The notes under the pieces are model-generated. The model saw only the letters and a program-made list of their open reading frames with translations, had not been told where the DNA came from and searched no databases. Source: G963662905 sp963676725 (GTDB lineage Bacteria; Bacteroidota; Bacteroidia; Bacteroidales; WRLA01). From it: a stretch of 64,000 nt of DNA. Within the stretch, counting starts at the first letter, position 1. Each line of letters opens with the position of its first letter. The position numbers and the translations under genes are program-made. Where the stretch lies: NCBI GenBank assembly GCA_963676725.1, contig OY781463.1, forward strand, positions 4,960,001 to 5,024,000, read 5' to 3'. Positions 33,903 through 44,239 of this stretch are shown in pieces.

Positions 33903-36900
33903 TTATTCTATTATTATTTTCTTTGTTATACGGTTATGGTCGGTTTCCACTGTAACAAGATAAACGCCGGCGGTTTCCGGTGCGGGGATGCTTTCAGTGC
34001 TTTTCCAAACGCCCAGCGTCCTTCCTGCGATGTCGGTGAGGGTGATGCGTTGCGGCTGATGATCGCTTTGGATGATGATGTTGTCACCGGAAACATATGG
34101 ATGTACATCATCCCAACAGGTTTCCTGTATTCCGGCAGCACTCAGGTGCAGTTTAAACCGTTGCTCTTCTTCGCCATATTGATAATCAAAGCAATAGCTG
34201 CTTTTTGTAAGCTCATGGAATGTGCTGGTTTTTTTGTCTTCCAGCACGAGCATACCTATATCCGTCATTTTATTGATCTTGATGCAGAACGCGCCGCTTT
34301 CCCCACAAGAGAAGCCCAGCGAGATTTCTTCGCAGAATGGCCTGCGGTCGATGGAGAGCCTTTTGCTTCCTGTGAAAGAATAGAGCTGTGGCACCTGCTC
34401 CGAAGAAGTAAATAGTTTCCATGCGTCATAATGAAAATCGAAAGCTTCGGTGGTGTTTTCGTCGAGTACGATGAAAAGCTGGTCGTAATAGTCGTTTTCG
34501 GCATTAACCTGAAGTTCAATGGAGTAGGGGAGTACTGTTTTGTTTTTGTAGTAGGTGGCACTGCCGTTATGTGTTCGGTGGTCATTGTTCAGGCTGAATG
34601 ATCCGCCGGCAGTTGGTTTGATCCAGAACCCCTGCATTGCAGGCACATATTCTGATCCTGTACCAACAGAATTATTCCAGCTGATATAATTCTCATCATC
34701 GGGCACCCAATAATACACTGCGCCATAAGTATCGTCTAATAGCGACCAGTCGATGGGCGATGGGTAAGGGTTACCGAGCAGGTTCCATTCATTGGCTGTA
34801 ATGCCGTGGCTTTGGTTTCCTGTATTCGGGTTTCCTGTGAAGCTGTAGGTATCGCTTTTTGCCACGCTCCAGAGCGAATATCCTTTGGCCGGGCTGAGCG
34901 CTGTTGCCGGATCGGTAATATCGACCCAGTCGCCATTATAATATTGCAGATAGTCGCCGGTAAATTGGGCAGCAGTAGCATTTGAAATCGGTGAAGAAAT
35001 CAGGTGCCAGACATCATTGCTGATGCTGCGCTGCACATTGATGGCTCCGTTGTTTGTAATATTTCCATAAGTGATAAGCGATCCGCCGGGGCTAATGGTC
35101 AAGGATGCGCCGGATTGCACTTCCATGCCGAGGCAATTGGCCCCGACACCTTGCGCAATAATCGGATAATTTCCCAAATCGGTGGGAATAACTGCATCAT
35201 AATCGGCGGTGGGTAGTTGGCCTTCCGACCAGTTTCCTGTCTCGTTCCAGGCACTGCTGATGTTCCCTGTCCAGGAATATTGCGCCATGGGATCCACGCC
35301 ATTGGTCCATTCGTATGCGCCCATATCAATGGTAACATCTTGTATGCGAGCTTGTCCGCGGATGTCGGTCGCCGTAGCGTTATAGCTGTTGTTGCCACTG
35401 TTCACGGCAGGTGAATTGCCCAAAAGGCGGAAATCTTCACTGCCGCTGTTTACAAATAAGGGATTTTCGGTGATGCAATTGACAGGTGTAACATTGCCCG
35501 AAATATCGTTATCTCCATTGGCATAGCAGCAATAATCCAGGTTTGCGGAATTTCTTGTTAATAGTTGGTTGCCAGAACCTACAGCGCTATTGCCCCAAAT
35601 AATGGAGTTTTTGATGTTTGCGTCATTTGCAAACAGATCATTATAAATTCCGCCGCCATCTGCAGAAGTTTGGTTGCCATAAACGCTGCAATTAATCAGG
35701 CTTAGGGTTGCTGAAGCCATCAGGATGCCGCCACCATTATAAGTGGATTGGTTACCGTTGATCACGCAATTGGTGAGGCTTAAATCTGCATCCTGGCTAT
35801 ATATGCCCCCGGATATCATGGCAGTGTTGTTGCTGATTTTGCAATTGGTGAACTGGCCTGTACCATTGAAATTAAAGATGCCTCCGCCCACTTCAACAGC
35901 AGTATTGTTTTTGATGATGCAGTTTTTGATCTCGGGGGCGTTGTGCTTATTGTAGATTCCCCCGCCATCACTATGCGGAGTGCTGTTGTATGCATTGCCA
36001 TCGCAAATGGTAAAACCGTCGATCAGTGTGGCGGAAGTGAGGCCAAGCCCTTCGGGATGATAAAACACATGATAGCAGTTGTCGCTATTGTCATTGGGTG
36101 TTCCGATATCGCCGCTGAGGATGGTTTCATTGCTTTCAAAGTCGCGCAGTGATTTGTCGTAGCTGTTGCTTTCATTGCCGGCAAAACCGCCATAGAGGGC
36201 GATGCCTTCTTTCATCTGGAAAGTTTTGAAGCGCTCGCCGCTGCCGCCTGCTTCGGTAGTGGGATAATAGGTTCCGGCTGCTACCCAGATTTCCTGGCAG
36301 GCATCATCAATAGCTTGTTGCAGATGGTTTTTATCGTAGGCAGTTTCCCAACTTGCTCCGTCCTGCAGGGATGCGCCACCGTTTTCGGTAATATGGATAA
36401 TTAATGGAATAACATTGATTTGCGCCACATTTGATGGTGTAGCTTCTGACCATCCGGGAATGCCGGTAACACGTGCCAGACGTCGGAACCAGGTGGTTTC
36501 ATTTAATGCTCCCGGGGCATAGTCGGTATTGTTGCTGTTGTCGATATTTTCGAAGTCCTCAGTTGCGCTTGTGGTGGAGTACTGCCATTTGTATTCGAGT
36601 GTTCCGAGATATCCGCTTGCCGGAGTGATGCTTGTAAGTGCTTCGGGCGTGTTGCCTTCGCAAATTGTTTGCTCTGCTGCAATGCTGCCTCCATCGGTAG
36701 GGTTGAAACAGTCTTGCCATTGCAAATAGGGATAACCATCGTTATAGTTGGGGTCGATGCTCCAGGTATCGACGAAATCCCAGTTTTCGAAAGTGGCCTG
36801 TTGCTGCATCTGTGCCGTGGTTTTGCCCTCAATTGCGCCTGCACCCTGACCTAATGTTGAACTTTGTCCGCTGCTTTGGGTGTCCCAGTAATTGTTGTGG

Positions 36901-39230
36901 AACTCAGATGAATTATCCCGATATCCAATAAAGCCCTTATCTGTAGGGTTCCAGTTATTTCCGGATACGCTTACCGTTGAATAGCAGTTGGTGATTGTTG
37001 ATTCATCATAAGTGTTGTAAAATCCACCAAAATATTGCCCATCGCCTGAGGTTCTGGTAACATCGCCCATAGCAAAGGAATTATTGATTTTTATACTCCC
37101 AATGGTAAATATCTCCGAATAACCTACGAATCCGGAGGCATAATTTGTTCCATAAACCATAGCTGAGGCGAAGCTTTTTTCAATAGTAATATATTTATAT
37201 ATTTTTCCTATAAGACCCCCAACAAATCTCAGACCCTGCGCAGTTCCAGTCGCACTGCAGTTTGTTATATTAACATCATCCCATTCGGAATAGGGGATCT
37301 CTCCTGCCAGTAATCCAATAGCGTCAGCACCGGTGACAGTGCCGTTTACCCTGCAGTTGGTAGTTTGCTCATTATACAATTTGCCGACAAGTATTCCACA
37401 AGCATTTCCCGCATTGATTAGCGCATCTTCCAGTCTAATATTGGATAGGGTTTGGTTACCTTCTCTGGTATAGCTAATAAAACCTACTGCATCCTGATCC
37501 GGTCTATTAATTGTTAATCCGCTGATAGTATGGTTATTGCCATTGTAATTACTATTAAAATTATAATAAGGAAATCCACTGCCAATTGGGTTAAAGCCAT
37601 CATTTGTGCCGGCAGATGTAAGGTCGTTGGGATCGTTGTATTTATTGCCGTCATTATTATCGTCCGAGTCATCGAGATAAACGGAAGAGGATGCGTCAAT
37701 ATTGGCAGTTTGTTCTAAATTAGCTCCCCAATCCCAATAATCCGGGAATTGAGACAGGAGCAATAAGTCGTTATAGGAGTCAATTTCCGTAAGTTCCGGA
37801 ACAATAGTGAAGGCCCAGTTAACTCCAGGGCAGATTGGACCAATGGAAAGGGTTTCTGCTGCAACCTGCCAAGAATAATGTTTCCCAGGCTCCCAGTAAC
37901 TTGTATGGTTGTATTCATTTGTTGGGCAATATACATTATCTACAATTTTGTTGCTCAGGAAACCGTTATGTTCAAATACAGTAATTCTATAACCCGTAGC
38001 GTCATATACTTCATCCCATTCAAAATGTCCATCGTATTTGGAATGATACGCTGTATTTACAGGAGGAACAGGATTTTGCACGCAATTACTTACTGTAGAA
38101 AAATATTGTGATGGACCAACACCTGCACCTCCACCATCAAAGGATTCAACAATTTCCCACTCATAGGTAGTATTGTACATTAAAGTGTTTGTCTCATAGC
38201 TTTTGAATGCGCCGGCCGGACCATATGCCACTTTTGTTGTATTTCCTGCCGGGCCAAAATAAAGGTCATAGCTTATTGCATCCGGGCTGTTGTGCCAGCT
38301 GAGGCTTACACTTAAAGGCATGTTTGTGGCTCCGTCTTCGGGGCTGAGGTAAGTTAAATGAGCGACAGGGTAGGCCTCGGTAGTAAAACTCCATACCGGA
38401 CCGGCTCCGGTTACTCCAGGAAATATTTCATATATTTGCCATTGATATTCCGTGCCATATTCCACATCGGATGGCTGGAAGCTTTTGTTCAGGCCGGCAT
38501 CCCCGGATGCCACTTCCACCATATTGCCGGTTTCGCCAAAATGTAATTCATAGGTCGGTGCATTCGAGCTGTTATGCCATTGCAGGCTAACATTTACAGG
38601 CACATCAGTGGCATTGTCCTGTGGGTTGAGATAAGTTAGGGGCAGTGATTCTGTTGTAAATGACCAAATTGGAGCTTCACCATTTTGGTTTCCATCAGGG
38701 GAATATTCCTTTACCTGCCAAGTGTATATGGTACCAGGATCCAGGTTCTGGCATTGATAATTTCCTTCAAAGATTATAATATTCTCTTCCTCTACTTTTT
38801 GCATATTGCCTTCCGGGCCAAAATACAACTCGTATGTACATCCAGAACCACCTACTAGATAAGGATCAAAAAACCAAGTTAGCATAACAGTTATTGAAAC
38901 ATTAGTTGCCCCATCCTCCGGATTTGGACCATATGCCCTGTTTTTTCTTTGGAGGGAAGGTTCGTTATTGTTTGCTGTGGGGTTTAAGCTCCATAAATTA
39001 TTGAAATTGGCCTGTTTTTGTTGTTCAGCTTTGCCATCTGTAGTTTGCTGTGCCTTTGCTTTTCTGTTCTTTTGAGCCGCGGAGCATTTTTTTAGTTCGG
39101 CTTTCTTGGCAATTTGGTAAGGATTATCCTGCTTTCCGTTGCTGTCGGAATACGGTTCTGCATTTAGCCGGATGCTGTAGCCTAAAAAGACCAGGCAAAT
39201 GAGTAGTGGGAAAAAGTTAAAATTCTTCAT
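33903..39230 (-). CDS. Giant T9SS adhesin: FnIII-like repeats, GLUG-like region, beta-helix
   Basis: 1775 residues. Signal peptide; a Gln/Lys-rich segment; three FnIII/Ig-like repeats (about 100-380, each with P-x-D-x-A-T-x-[VM]-P/S, YELYFG and WSFTTE-type blocks) and a fourth divergent one; a GLUG-like region (about 540-760, FNPIGSG, NHTISGLTI, VGGLIGKI); and a right-handed beta-helix of the choice-of-anchor-Q type (about 950-1310, WVAAGTYYPT, DGGGIYN, NCIIKNNTA, MGAYEW). Then come WTGNISSAWNETGNWS, the WNLLGNPYPSPIDW module and a type A sorting domain ending TVETDHNRITKKIIIE. The start codon is followed by MKNF as in the other giants. It is probably a surface adhesin or polysaccharide binder. 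Confidence 0.85.
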   Translation of the reverse strand: MKNFNFFPLLICLVFLGYSIRLNAEPYSDSNGKQDNPYQIAKKAELKKCSAAQKNRKAKAQQTTDGKAEQQKQANFNNLWSLNPTANNNEPSLQRKNRAYGPNPEDGATNVSITVMLTWFFDPYLVGGSGCTYELYFGPEGNMQKVEEENIIIFEGNYQCQNLDPGTIYTWQVKEYSPDGNQNGEAPIWSFTTESLPLTYLNPQDNATDVPVNVSLQWHNSSNAPTYELHFGETGNMVEVASGDAGLNKSFQPSDVEYGTEYQWQIYEIFPGVTGAGPVWSFTTEAYPVAHLTYLSPEDGATNMPLSVSLSWHNSPDAISYDLYFGPAGNTTKVAYGPAGAFKSYETNTLMYNTTYEWEIVESFDGGGAGVGPSQYFSTVSNCVQNPVPPVNTAYHSKYDGHFEWDEVYDATGYRITVFEHNGFLSNKIVDNVYCPTNEYNHTSYWEPGKHYSWQVAAETLSIGPICPGVNWAFTIVPELTEIDSYNDLLLLSQFPDYWDWGANLEQTANIDASSSVYLDDSDDNNDGNKYNDPNDLTSAGTNDGFNPIGSGFPYYNFNSNYNGNNHTISGLTINRPDQDAVGFISYTREGNQTLSNIRLEDALINAGNACGILVGKLYNEQTTNCRVNGTVTGADAIGLLAGEIPYSEWDDVNITNCSATGTAQGLRFVGGLIGKIYKYITIEKSFASAMVYGTNYASGFVGYSEIFTIGSIKINNSFAMGDVTRTSGDGQYFGGFYNTYDESTITNCYSTVSVSGNNWNPTDKGFIGYRDNSSEFHNNYWDTQSSGQSSTLGQGAGAIEGKTTAQMQQQATFENWDFVDTWSIDPNYNDGYPYLQWQDCFNPTDGGSIAAEQTICEGNTPEALTSITPASGYLGTLEYKWQYSTTSATEDFENIDNSNNTDYAPGALNETTWFRRLARVTGIPGWSEATPSNVAQINVIPLIIHITENGGASLQDGASWETAYDKNHLQQAIDDACQEIWVAAGTYYPTTEAGGSGERFKTFQMKEGIALYGGFAGNESNSYDKSLRDFESNETILSGDIGTPNDNSDNCYHVFYHPEGLGLTSATLIDGFTICDGNAYNSTPHSDGGGIYNKHNAPEIKNCIIKNNTAVEVGGGIFNFNGTGQFTNCKISNNTAMISGGIYSQDADLSLTNCVINGNQSTYNGGGILMASATLSLINCSVYGNQTSADGGGIYNDLFANDANIKNSIIWGNSAVGSGNQLLTRNSANLDYCCYANGDNDISGNVTPVNCITENPLFVNSGSEDFRLLGNSPAVNSGNNSYNATATDIRGQARIQDVTIDMGAYEWTNGVDPMAQYSWTGNISSAWNETGNWSEGQLPTADYDAVIPTDLGNYPIIAQGVGANCLGMEVQSGASLTISPGGSLITYGNITNNGAINVQRSISNDVWHLISSPISNATAAQFTGDYLQYYNGDWVDITDPATALSPAKGYSLWSVAKSDTYSFTGNPNTGNQSHGITANEWNLLGNPYPSPIDWSLLDDTYGAVYYWVPDDENYISWNNSVGTGSEYVPAMQGFWIKPTAGGSFSLNNDHRTHNGSATYYKNKTVLPYSIELQVNAENDYYDQLFIVLDENTTEAFDFHYDAWKLFTSSEQVPQLYSFTGSKRLSIDRRPFCEEISLGFSCGESGAFCIKINKMTDIGMLVLEDKKTSTFHELTKSSYCFDYQYGEEEQRFKLHLSAAGIQETCWDDVHPYVSGDNIIIQSDHQPQRITLTDIAGRTLGVWKSTESIPAPETAGVYLVTVETDHNRITKKIIIE

Positions 39231-39724
39231 AGGTCAGGGTTTTAAATTATTGCTATATTGCTTTGGCTCTATCGGAACAGACATAGTCCGGTTGATTGAT
39301 TGGCTGCGATATTGTCCGGCTTTTCCCTATCTCCAATAAATATCTATCAAATTTCGATTACAATTATGTTCTGAGCAAGTTTTATGTCTCATGATTATCT
39401 CACAGTATGGAAAAAGTATCTCACTTTTTTCTCACACTTGGAGGAATTTATAGTGTAAATTCCTAAAAAACAATGGATTGCATGAATTACCGTTTTTATG
39501 GGAAATAGCGGGTTTAAAAAAGGGTTGCAGCCTTGGAGGTTGTTCATAAAACAATCGGTTTTCGCTGAGCGGAAAAACATTAAAGCATCTAAAATTCCTA
39601 GGAATCTGCGTCCTGAAAGGGCAAATTAAAACGCAAATGTTTTTCCCGAGGGAAAGTCTGTTTGGCCTGAAGAAAGATATTTTAAGCAGAACAAATATGA
39701 AATGCGCATCATCTAAGGTATTTA
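39231..39724. other. Intergenic stretch without a gene
   Basis: AT-rich. It holds one 'GCGTCCTGAAAGGGCAAATTAA' interspersed repeat fragment (about 39607-39628) related to those at 20.1-20.5 kb. It presumably includes the promoter of the 1775-residue gene, but I find no clear TAnnTTTG box. Confidence 0.5.
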
Positions 39725-41608
39725 TTAGAGGTTCAGCAGTATTGTAGCAAGGTTGTCGTCTGAGCTCAGATCCATTTTTTTGCGGATACGGTATCGGATA
39801 TTATCGACGGTTCCGCTGCTTCGGTTGGTGAGCAGGGCGATGTCTTTTGTGGACATATTAAGGCGCAGCAGGCTGCAAACTTTCATTTCGGTTGGAGAGA
39901 GTTCGGGGTATTTTAGCATCAATTGCTGGAAAAATCCCTGATGGACTTTATCGAACCAGGTTTCAAATTCATTCCATGCATGCTCGGGCAGCTTTACTTC
40001 CAGGGATTTCATCAGTATATCGAGCTTATTGGCGTTTTTTTTGCTGAGCTCAGGTTTAATTTGCCTGACATGCTTGTGTATTGTGTCGAGCTGCTCGTTG
40101 AGGTTTGAAACCATCAGGGCTTTGCTGAGGAGTTCCTGGTTCCTGAGTTCCATGGTGTTTTTCAGTTCCAGGTATTCCTGTTGTGCCAATTTTTTTGCCA
40201 GTTTGTTTGCACGACGGCGTGCTATAATCAATAATGACAAGAGTGTAATTAAAATCCCTGCCAAAATCAATCCTGCCAAAAAGGCTTTGTTGCACAGCTT
40301 TTCAGCCAGGAGCGATTCTTCCAGTTCGGCAATTTCACGCGCTTTGCGTTCCGATTGGTATTTCTTTTCAAGCTCCAAGACCGTGTTTTGTGTTTCCAGC
40401 CCGGCAATGCTGTCGTTAAGCTCAGTATAAAGCTCATAATAATATAAGGCAGAATCATAGATTTTGAGCTCTTTAAAAGTATGGCTCAATCCGGAATAAA
40501 AAGCCGCCTGAAGGTCAGGAATATTAAAGCCTATTATGGTGTTTTGTATTTCTCGGAGTTTTTTTAGGGCTTTTTTGCTTTGGCCGGTTTCATTAAAGAA
40601 AAACCCCATGTTCATTTCCGTGAGGGCAAGGCCAAAGATGATATTGTTTTTTTTGCAATAGAAATTGGCGCTGTCAAAATATAATTCGGCTGTATCAAAA
40701 ATTTTCATCTTTTTCAGTAAATTAGCCTGATTGAGGAATACTTTGGCCATGCTGTACTCATCTCCTGCTTTTTGCGCAATATCCAGGGCCAGCCCATAAT
40801 AATGCCTGGCTTTTTCATAGGAATGGATATCTGCATATAAAGTGCCCAGGTTGTTGTAATTGTTTTGCAGCCCGGAGAGGTAGTTTTCTTTTTTATTGAT
40901 TTCAACTGCCTGATTAAGATAGTCTATGGCATCGGGATAGTTTTTTAAAAATTTGTATTTCATGCCAATATTACTGTATACGGTGGCCAGGGCAGTTGGA
41001 TAATCCTGCTCCTGAAAGAGTTTTGCTGCTTTGATGTATTCGGTGATAGCTTGCTCAATCTTTCCTTCATCAGTTGAGATATTTGCAAGGTTGTTGTAGA
41101 GGTTGGCCAGAGCGTTTTTATAGTTGTACTTCAGGGCAACTTCCTTTGCATGCTCAATAAGGGTACGGGCACTATCAGTTTCTTTTTTGTCTCTATAAAT
41201 TTCTGCCAGACCTATTAAGTTTTTTACTTCAAGCTTATAATCATCGTTTTTTTGTGCGTATGCTAATGATTTGGTGAGATATGCTTTGCCTTTTGAAAAT
41301 TGGTTTCTTTTGAGATATGCAACGCCTGCTTTATAATTTGCCATGGCTGCTAAGGATGGTAATGCTAGGCTGTCGGCCAATTGCAGGGCAGAGAGAGCAA
41401 GCTTCATGCTGCTGTCGGGATAGTTGTTGCTTATTGAATCGGCAAGGGACAATAGGTTTTGGATGGTTTTTTCATTTTTGAAGGTCGATTGCCTGCCGTC
41501 GGTGTGATTTGCAGCATTAGCGACAAAACATATGGAAAAGAAAAAGCAGAACAGGTGCAAGATTACTGAGTTCATTATTATTGATATTTGATCTGTTTTA
41601 GATAGCAA
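39725..41608 (-). CDS. TPR protein with membrane anchor and C-terminal LuxR-type helix-turn-helix
   Basis: 627 residues. Signal peptide, about nine TPR units (about 50-390, for example ALANLYNNLANISTDEGKIE), a coiled coil, one membrane helix (AFLAGLILAGILITLLSLLI, about 440-460), a second coiled coil, and a C-terminal LuxR-like domain (LSPTEMKVCSLLRLNMSTKD, TNRSSGTVDNIRYRIRKKM). This is a one-component membrane regulator type found widely in Bacteroidota; the TPRs face the periplasm and the DNA-binding domain the cytosol. It lies inside the surface-protein island and may control it. Its signal is unknown. Confidence 0.85.
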   Translation of the reverse strand: MLSKTDQISIIMNSVILHLFCFFFSICFVANAANHTDGRQSTFKNEKTIQNLLSLADSISNNYPDSSMKLALSALQLADSLALPSLAAMANYKAGVAYLKRNQFSKGKAYLTKSLAYAQKNDDYKLEVKNLIGLAEIYRDKKETDSARTLIEHAKEVALKYNYKNALANLYNNLANISTDEGKIEQAITEYIKAAKLFQEQDYPTALATVYSNIGMKYKFLKNYPDAIDYLNQAVEINKKENYLSGLQNNYNNLGTLYADIHSYEKARHYYGLALDIAQKAGDEYSMAKVFLNQANLLKKMKIFDTAELYFDSANFYCKKNNIIFGLALTEMNMGFFFNETGQSKKALKKLREIQNTIIGFNIPDLQAAFYSGLSHTFKELKIYDSALYYYELYTELNDSIAGLETQNTVLELEKKYQSERKAREIAELEESLLAEKLCNKAFLAGLILAGILITLLSLLIIARRRANKLAKKLAQQEYLELKNTMELRNQELLSKALMVSNLNEQLDTIHKHVRQIKPELSKKNANKLDILMKSLEVKLPEHAWNEFETWFDKVHQGFFQQLMLKYPELSPTEMKVCSLLRLNMSTKDIALLTNRSSGTVDNIRYRIRKKMDLSSDDNLATILLNL

Positions 41609-41766
41609 GCGAAATAGGTAACGAATATAAGAAATTTATGGATAAGGATGTTGTAAATTTTTTGATTTGTAAGGTTTTTGGTTTGCTCGCTGGGCTTGTT
41701 GGGTTTTTACCGCAGAGGTGGGGAGGTGCTGAGGTTGCTCGCCTTGCTCGCTGGCTTTCATGCTAA

Positions 41767-42330
41767 GGCGCTGAGGTTTTTTGTTTCGCTGGCGCTCAAC
41801 TCTTTTTTTATCCGTGAAGGGCGCTGAGGGCGCGAAGGTTTTTTGTTTCGCTGGCACTCAACTCTTTTCTTATCCGCGAAGAACGCTAAGGGCGCGAAGG
41901 TTTTTTGTTTCGCTGGCGCTCAACTCTTTTCTTATCCGTGAAGGGCGCTGAGGGCGCGAAGGTTTTTTGTTTCGCTGGCACTCAACTCTTTTTTTATCCG
42001 TGAAGGGCGCTGAGGGCGCGAAGGTTTTTTGTTTCGCTGGCGCTCAACTCTTTTTTTATCCGCGAAGGGCGCTGAGGGCGCGAAGGTTTTTTGTTTCGCT
42101 TGATTCGACTCCGCTTACTTCGGCTTCGCTTGGTTCGGCTTCGCTTGGTTCGACTGCGCTTGGTTCGACTACGCTCACCACAACGCACCACAGCGCACCA
42201 CAACGCACCACAGCTTGCTCAACTCTTTTTTTATCCGCGAAGGACGCTGAGGGCGCGAAGGTTTTTTGTTTCGCTGGCGCTCAACTCTTTTCTTATCCGC
42301 GAAGGGCGCTGAGGGCGCGGAGGGGTTTAT
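41767..42330. repeat. 62-base tandem repeats
   Basis: The core 'GGCGCGAAGGTTTTTTGTTTCGCTGG' recurs with the CGCGAAGG word at 41831, 41893, 41955, 42017 and 42079 (exact 62-base period), and again at 42254 after an interruption; degenerate copies flank both ends. Units differ at few bases (CTGAGG/CTAAGG, GGCACTC/GGCGCTC). Frames through it encode only low-complexity peptides. It lies between the TPR-regulator gene and the surface-protein operon. Confidence 0.85.
42112..42215. repeat. Short tandem repeats inserted in the 62-base array
   Basis: A run of about 15-base units 'TTCGGCTTCGCTTGG' (42112-42178) followed by 11-12-base 'CACCACAACG/CACCACAGCG' units (42178-42215) interrupts the 62-base array. 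Non-coding. Confidence 0.7.
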
Positions 42331-42461
42331 CTTAGCGGTAATTCGTGTGCTTCGCGGATAAAATTTTTTTTTGTCCGCTGAGGACACGGAGGATGGGCGT
42401 TTTTGAATTTATGTTGCAAAGTGTTGAAACACCGATGCAAGAGTGTTGCGATGCTGTTTTT

Positions 42462-42512
42462 ATTCATCGGATATCTCCAAGTCATCCGATGACTTGGAGC
42501 CACCGGATGAAT
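42462..42512. repeat. Compound 'ATTCATCGGAT' palindrome
   Basis: An inner stem of 12 bases (42475-42486 with 42488-42499, CTCCAAGTCATC) is flanked by TTCATC/GATGAA arms. It belongs to the palindrome family at 30351, 30646 and 33555. Confidence 0.6.
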
Positions 42513-42524
42513 GAATTTTTTGTA

Positions 42525-42599
42525 AAGACGTACCGAAACTTCCGTACGTCTTAACTGTATTGTTTTTTTCGCTGTCTTGAGACGCGATGCATCGCGTCT
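42525..42599. terminator. Two hairpins at the end of the long surface-protein transcription unit
   Basis: AAGACGTAC (42525-42533) pairs with GTACGTCTT (42544-42552). A perfect 20-base palindrome AGACGCGATG|CATCGCGTCT (42580-42599) abuts the T9SS stop at 42600. A near copy of the second abuts the T9SS stub stop at 30712. Confidence 0.55.
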
Positions 42600-44234
42600 T
42601 TACTGGATTATTATTTTTTTCGTTATTCCTTGATTCTCCGATTCTACCGTTACCAAATACACCCCAGCCGTTTTGGGTGTGGGTATGTTTTTCGTGTTTT
42701 CCCATACGCCCAATGTCCTGCCGGTGATGTCGGTGAGGGTGATGCGTTCAGCTGTCTGGTTTCCCTGCACGACAATATGATTACCGTTTTGCCAGATGCG
42801 GATCAGATCCTCAGGGCTTGTTTCGTTAATGCCCACAGTGGAGAAATGCAATATAAAGCGGTTGGGGTCATCTTGCGGATGTGCGTAAAAACGATACGTT
42901 TGCGACTCCAGTAGTTTGTGGAGTTTGTTTAACTTCTTGTCTTCCAGTATCAGATCAGTATATTGTGCCGCATCAAAAGTTGCATTAATGGTGTATTGTG
43001 CTTCAATACCCGGCTTAAAGCCAATGGGATAATGGTTTTTATCCTGAACAACATCGTCCAAAAGGATACTGTATAACTTATCTTCATGGTTGATCCATAA
43101 TGAGGGCGCTGTTTCTACGAAGCTGAACCATTTTTCTGCGCCACCATCAGCTACATCATTATCTTCAAGAACAACTTCATCGGAACCATGCTCCGTACCC
43201 GAAACCTTAAGCCTGATGATGTTGGGGCTGACATGAGTGTTTTTTAACCATGACGACACACTTTCATGAACACAAACATCTTCGGTCATTTGAAACGGGC
43301 CTGCAGAGGCAGCCCGAACGAAGAATCCCTGCATGGGTGGAATGTAGCGGGTTACACTATTAGTGCCGCTTTCATCACTTCCATTGGAAATGAATGTCCC
43401 GTAGTTATCGGCTGTTTCATTCCAAATATACATTGAGTATCCACCTCCATCGCTTCGTAGCATATCTCTCGTCCAACCAGTTGGTGCTTTCCAATCCAAA
43501 CTACTGGGATAAGGATTTCCCAGAAGGTATGCCCCCTTGTATCCGGTGGTGCCGGAAAAAGTAACTGACTGTGATATGGTACCCTGATTAATAGCTCCTG
43601 AAAAGCTTTTGGTAGGGTTGGCCTGGTTGTATGCAGCAAGATATCCTCTTCCGGCAACAAAATCCAGGCTTCCGTTTCCTTCAGGATCGTCAAACTGAGG
43701 AGGATCATCTGTTGGACTGGCATTGGTGTTTTTTCTATTCACCCACATATTTAAGGGTTCACTGTAATAGTAAAAATCATAATCTGCGCCATCAGGAGTA
43801 AAATCACCGCTAATCTCCTGACCATAAACCGGTGATGATATCAAATGCCAGTCTAAGCTGGCACCGGTGATATACCTGTTTACAGTAAAACTACCTGTAC
43901 CGCTTACAGTTCCAACAATTAGGGAACTCGAACCAGAGCTACCGGAAGGAATAGTTACACTGGCGGGAGTGGTCATTGCTAGTCCATCGGAAACTGTAAG
44001 ATACGCAGGTGTTGAAGCTGAACCTAGTGTTAGTGAAGCATCATCGGTTATTACAAGATTATCGAATTGTGTTGGGATGGTTGGGCTATTGCTGGTAAGC
44101 GTAAAACTTCCATTATCAATTACCCAATAACTACCCGAAGTACTAACAATATAGGCTCCATCATTATAGATTCCCTGTGCATAAGCTCCAATAAAAAGGA
44201 GTGCAAATATTTGTGTTATTACTATCTTTTTCAT
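42600..44234 (-). CDS. T9SS-secreted beta-rich protein
   Basis: 544 residues. Signal peptide; an N-terminal autotransporter-like beta repeat region (LTLGSASTPAYLTVSDGLAM); SGTGSFTVNRYITGASLDWH; the YLLGNPYPSSLDW module (about 245); and a type A sorting domain ending with LTDITGRTLGVWENTKNIPT and NQGITKKIIIQ. It is the last gene of the minus-strand run, 5 bases after an S74 gene, and lacks a microprotein downstream. No enzymatic motif was seen. Confidence 0.8.
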   Translation of the reverse strand: MKKIVITQIFALLFIGAYAQGIYNDGAYIVSTSGSYWVIDNGSFTLTSNSPTIPTQFDNLVITDDASLTLGSASTPAYLTVSDGLAMTTPASVTIPSGSSGSSSLIVGTVSGTGSFTVNRYITGASLDWHLISSPVYGQEISGDFTPDGADYDFYYYSEPLNMWVNRKNTNASPTDDPPQFDDPEGNGSLDFVAGRGYLAAYNQANPTKSFSGAINQGTISQSVTFSGTTGYKGAYLLGNPYPSSLDWKAPTGWTRDMLRSDGGGYSMYIWNETADNYGTFISNGSDESGTNSVTRYIPPMQGFFVRAASAGPFQMTEDVCVHESVSSWLKNTHVSPNIIRLKVSGTEHGSDEVVLEDNDVADGGAEKWFSFVETAPSLWINHEDKLYSILLDDVVQDKNHYPIGFKPGIEAQYTINATFDAAQYTDLILEDKKLNKLHKLLESQTYRFYAHPQDDPNRFILHFSTVGINETSPEDLIRIWQNGNHIVVQGNQTAERITLTDITGRTLGVWENTKNIPTPKTAGVYLVTVESENQGITKKIIIQ

Positions 44235-44239
44235 GGCTT

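Noticed and set aside
33690..34415. 241-residue plus-strand frame
   Set aside because: It runs antisense across microprotein 2, the perfect palindrome and the end of the 1775-residue gene; it follows from their codon bias and recurs as a partial copy at the T9SS stub.
41967..42387. Overlapping frames on both strands in the 62-base array
   Set aside because: They are repetitive, Arg/Ser/Thr-rich low-complexity translations of a tandem DNA repeat, with no signal peptide or conserved pattern.
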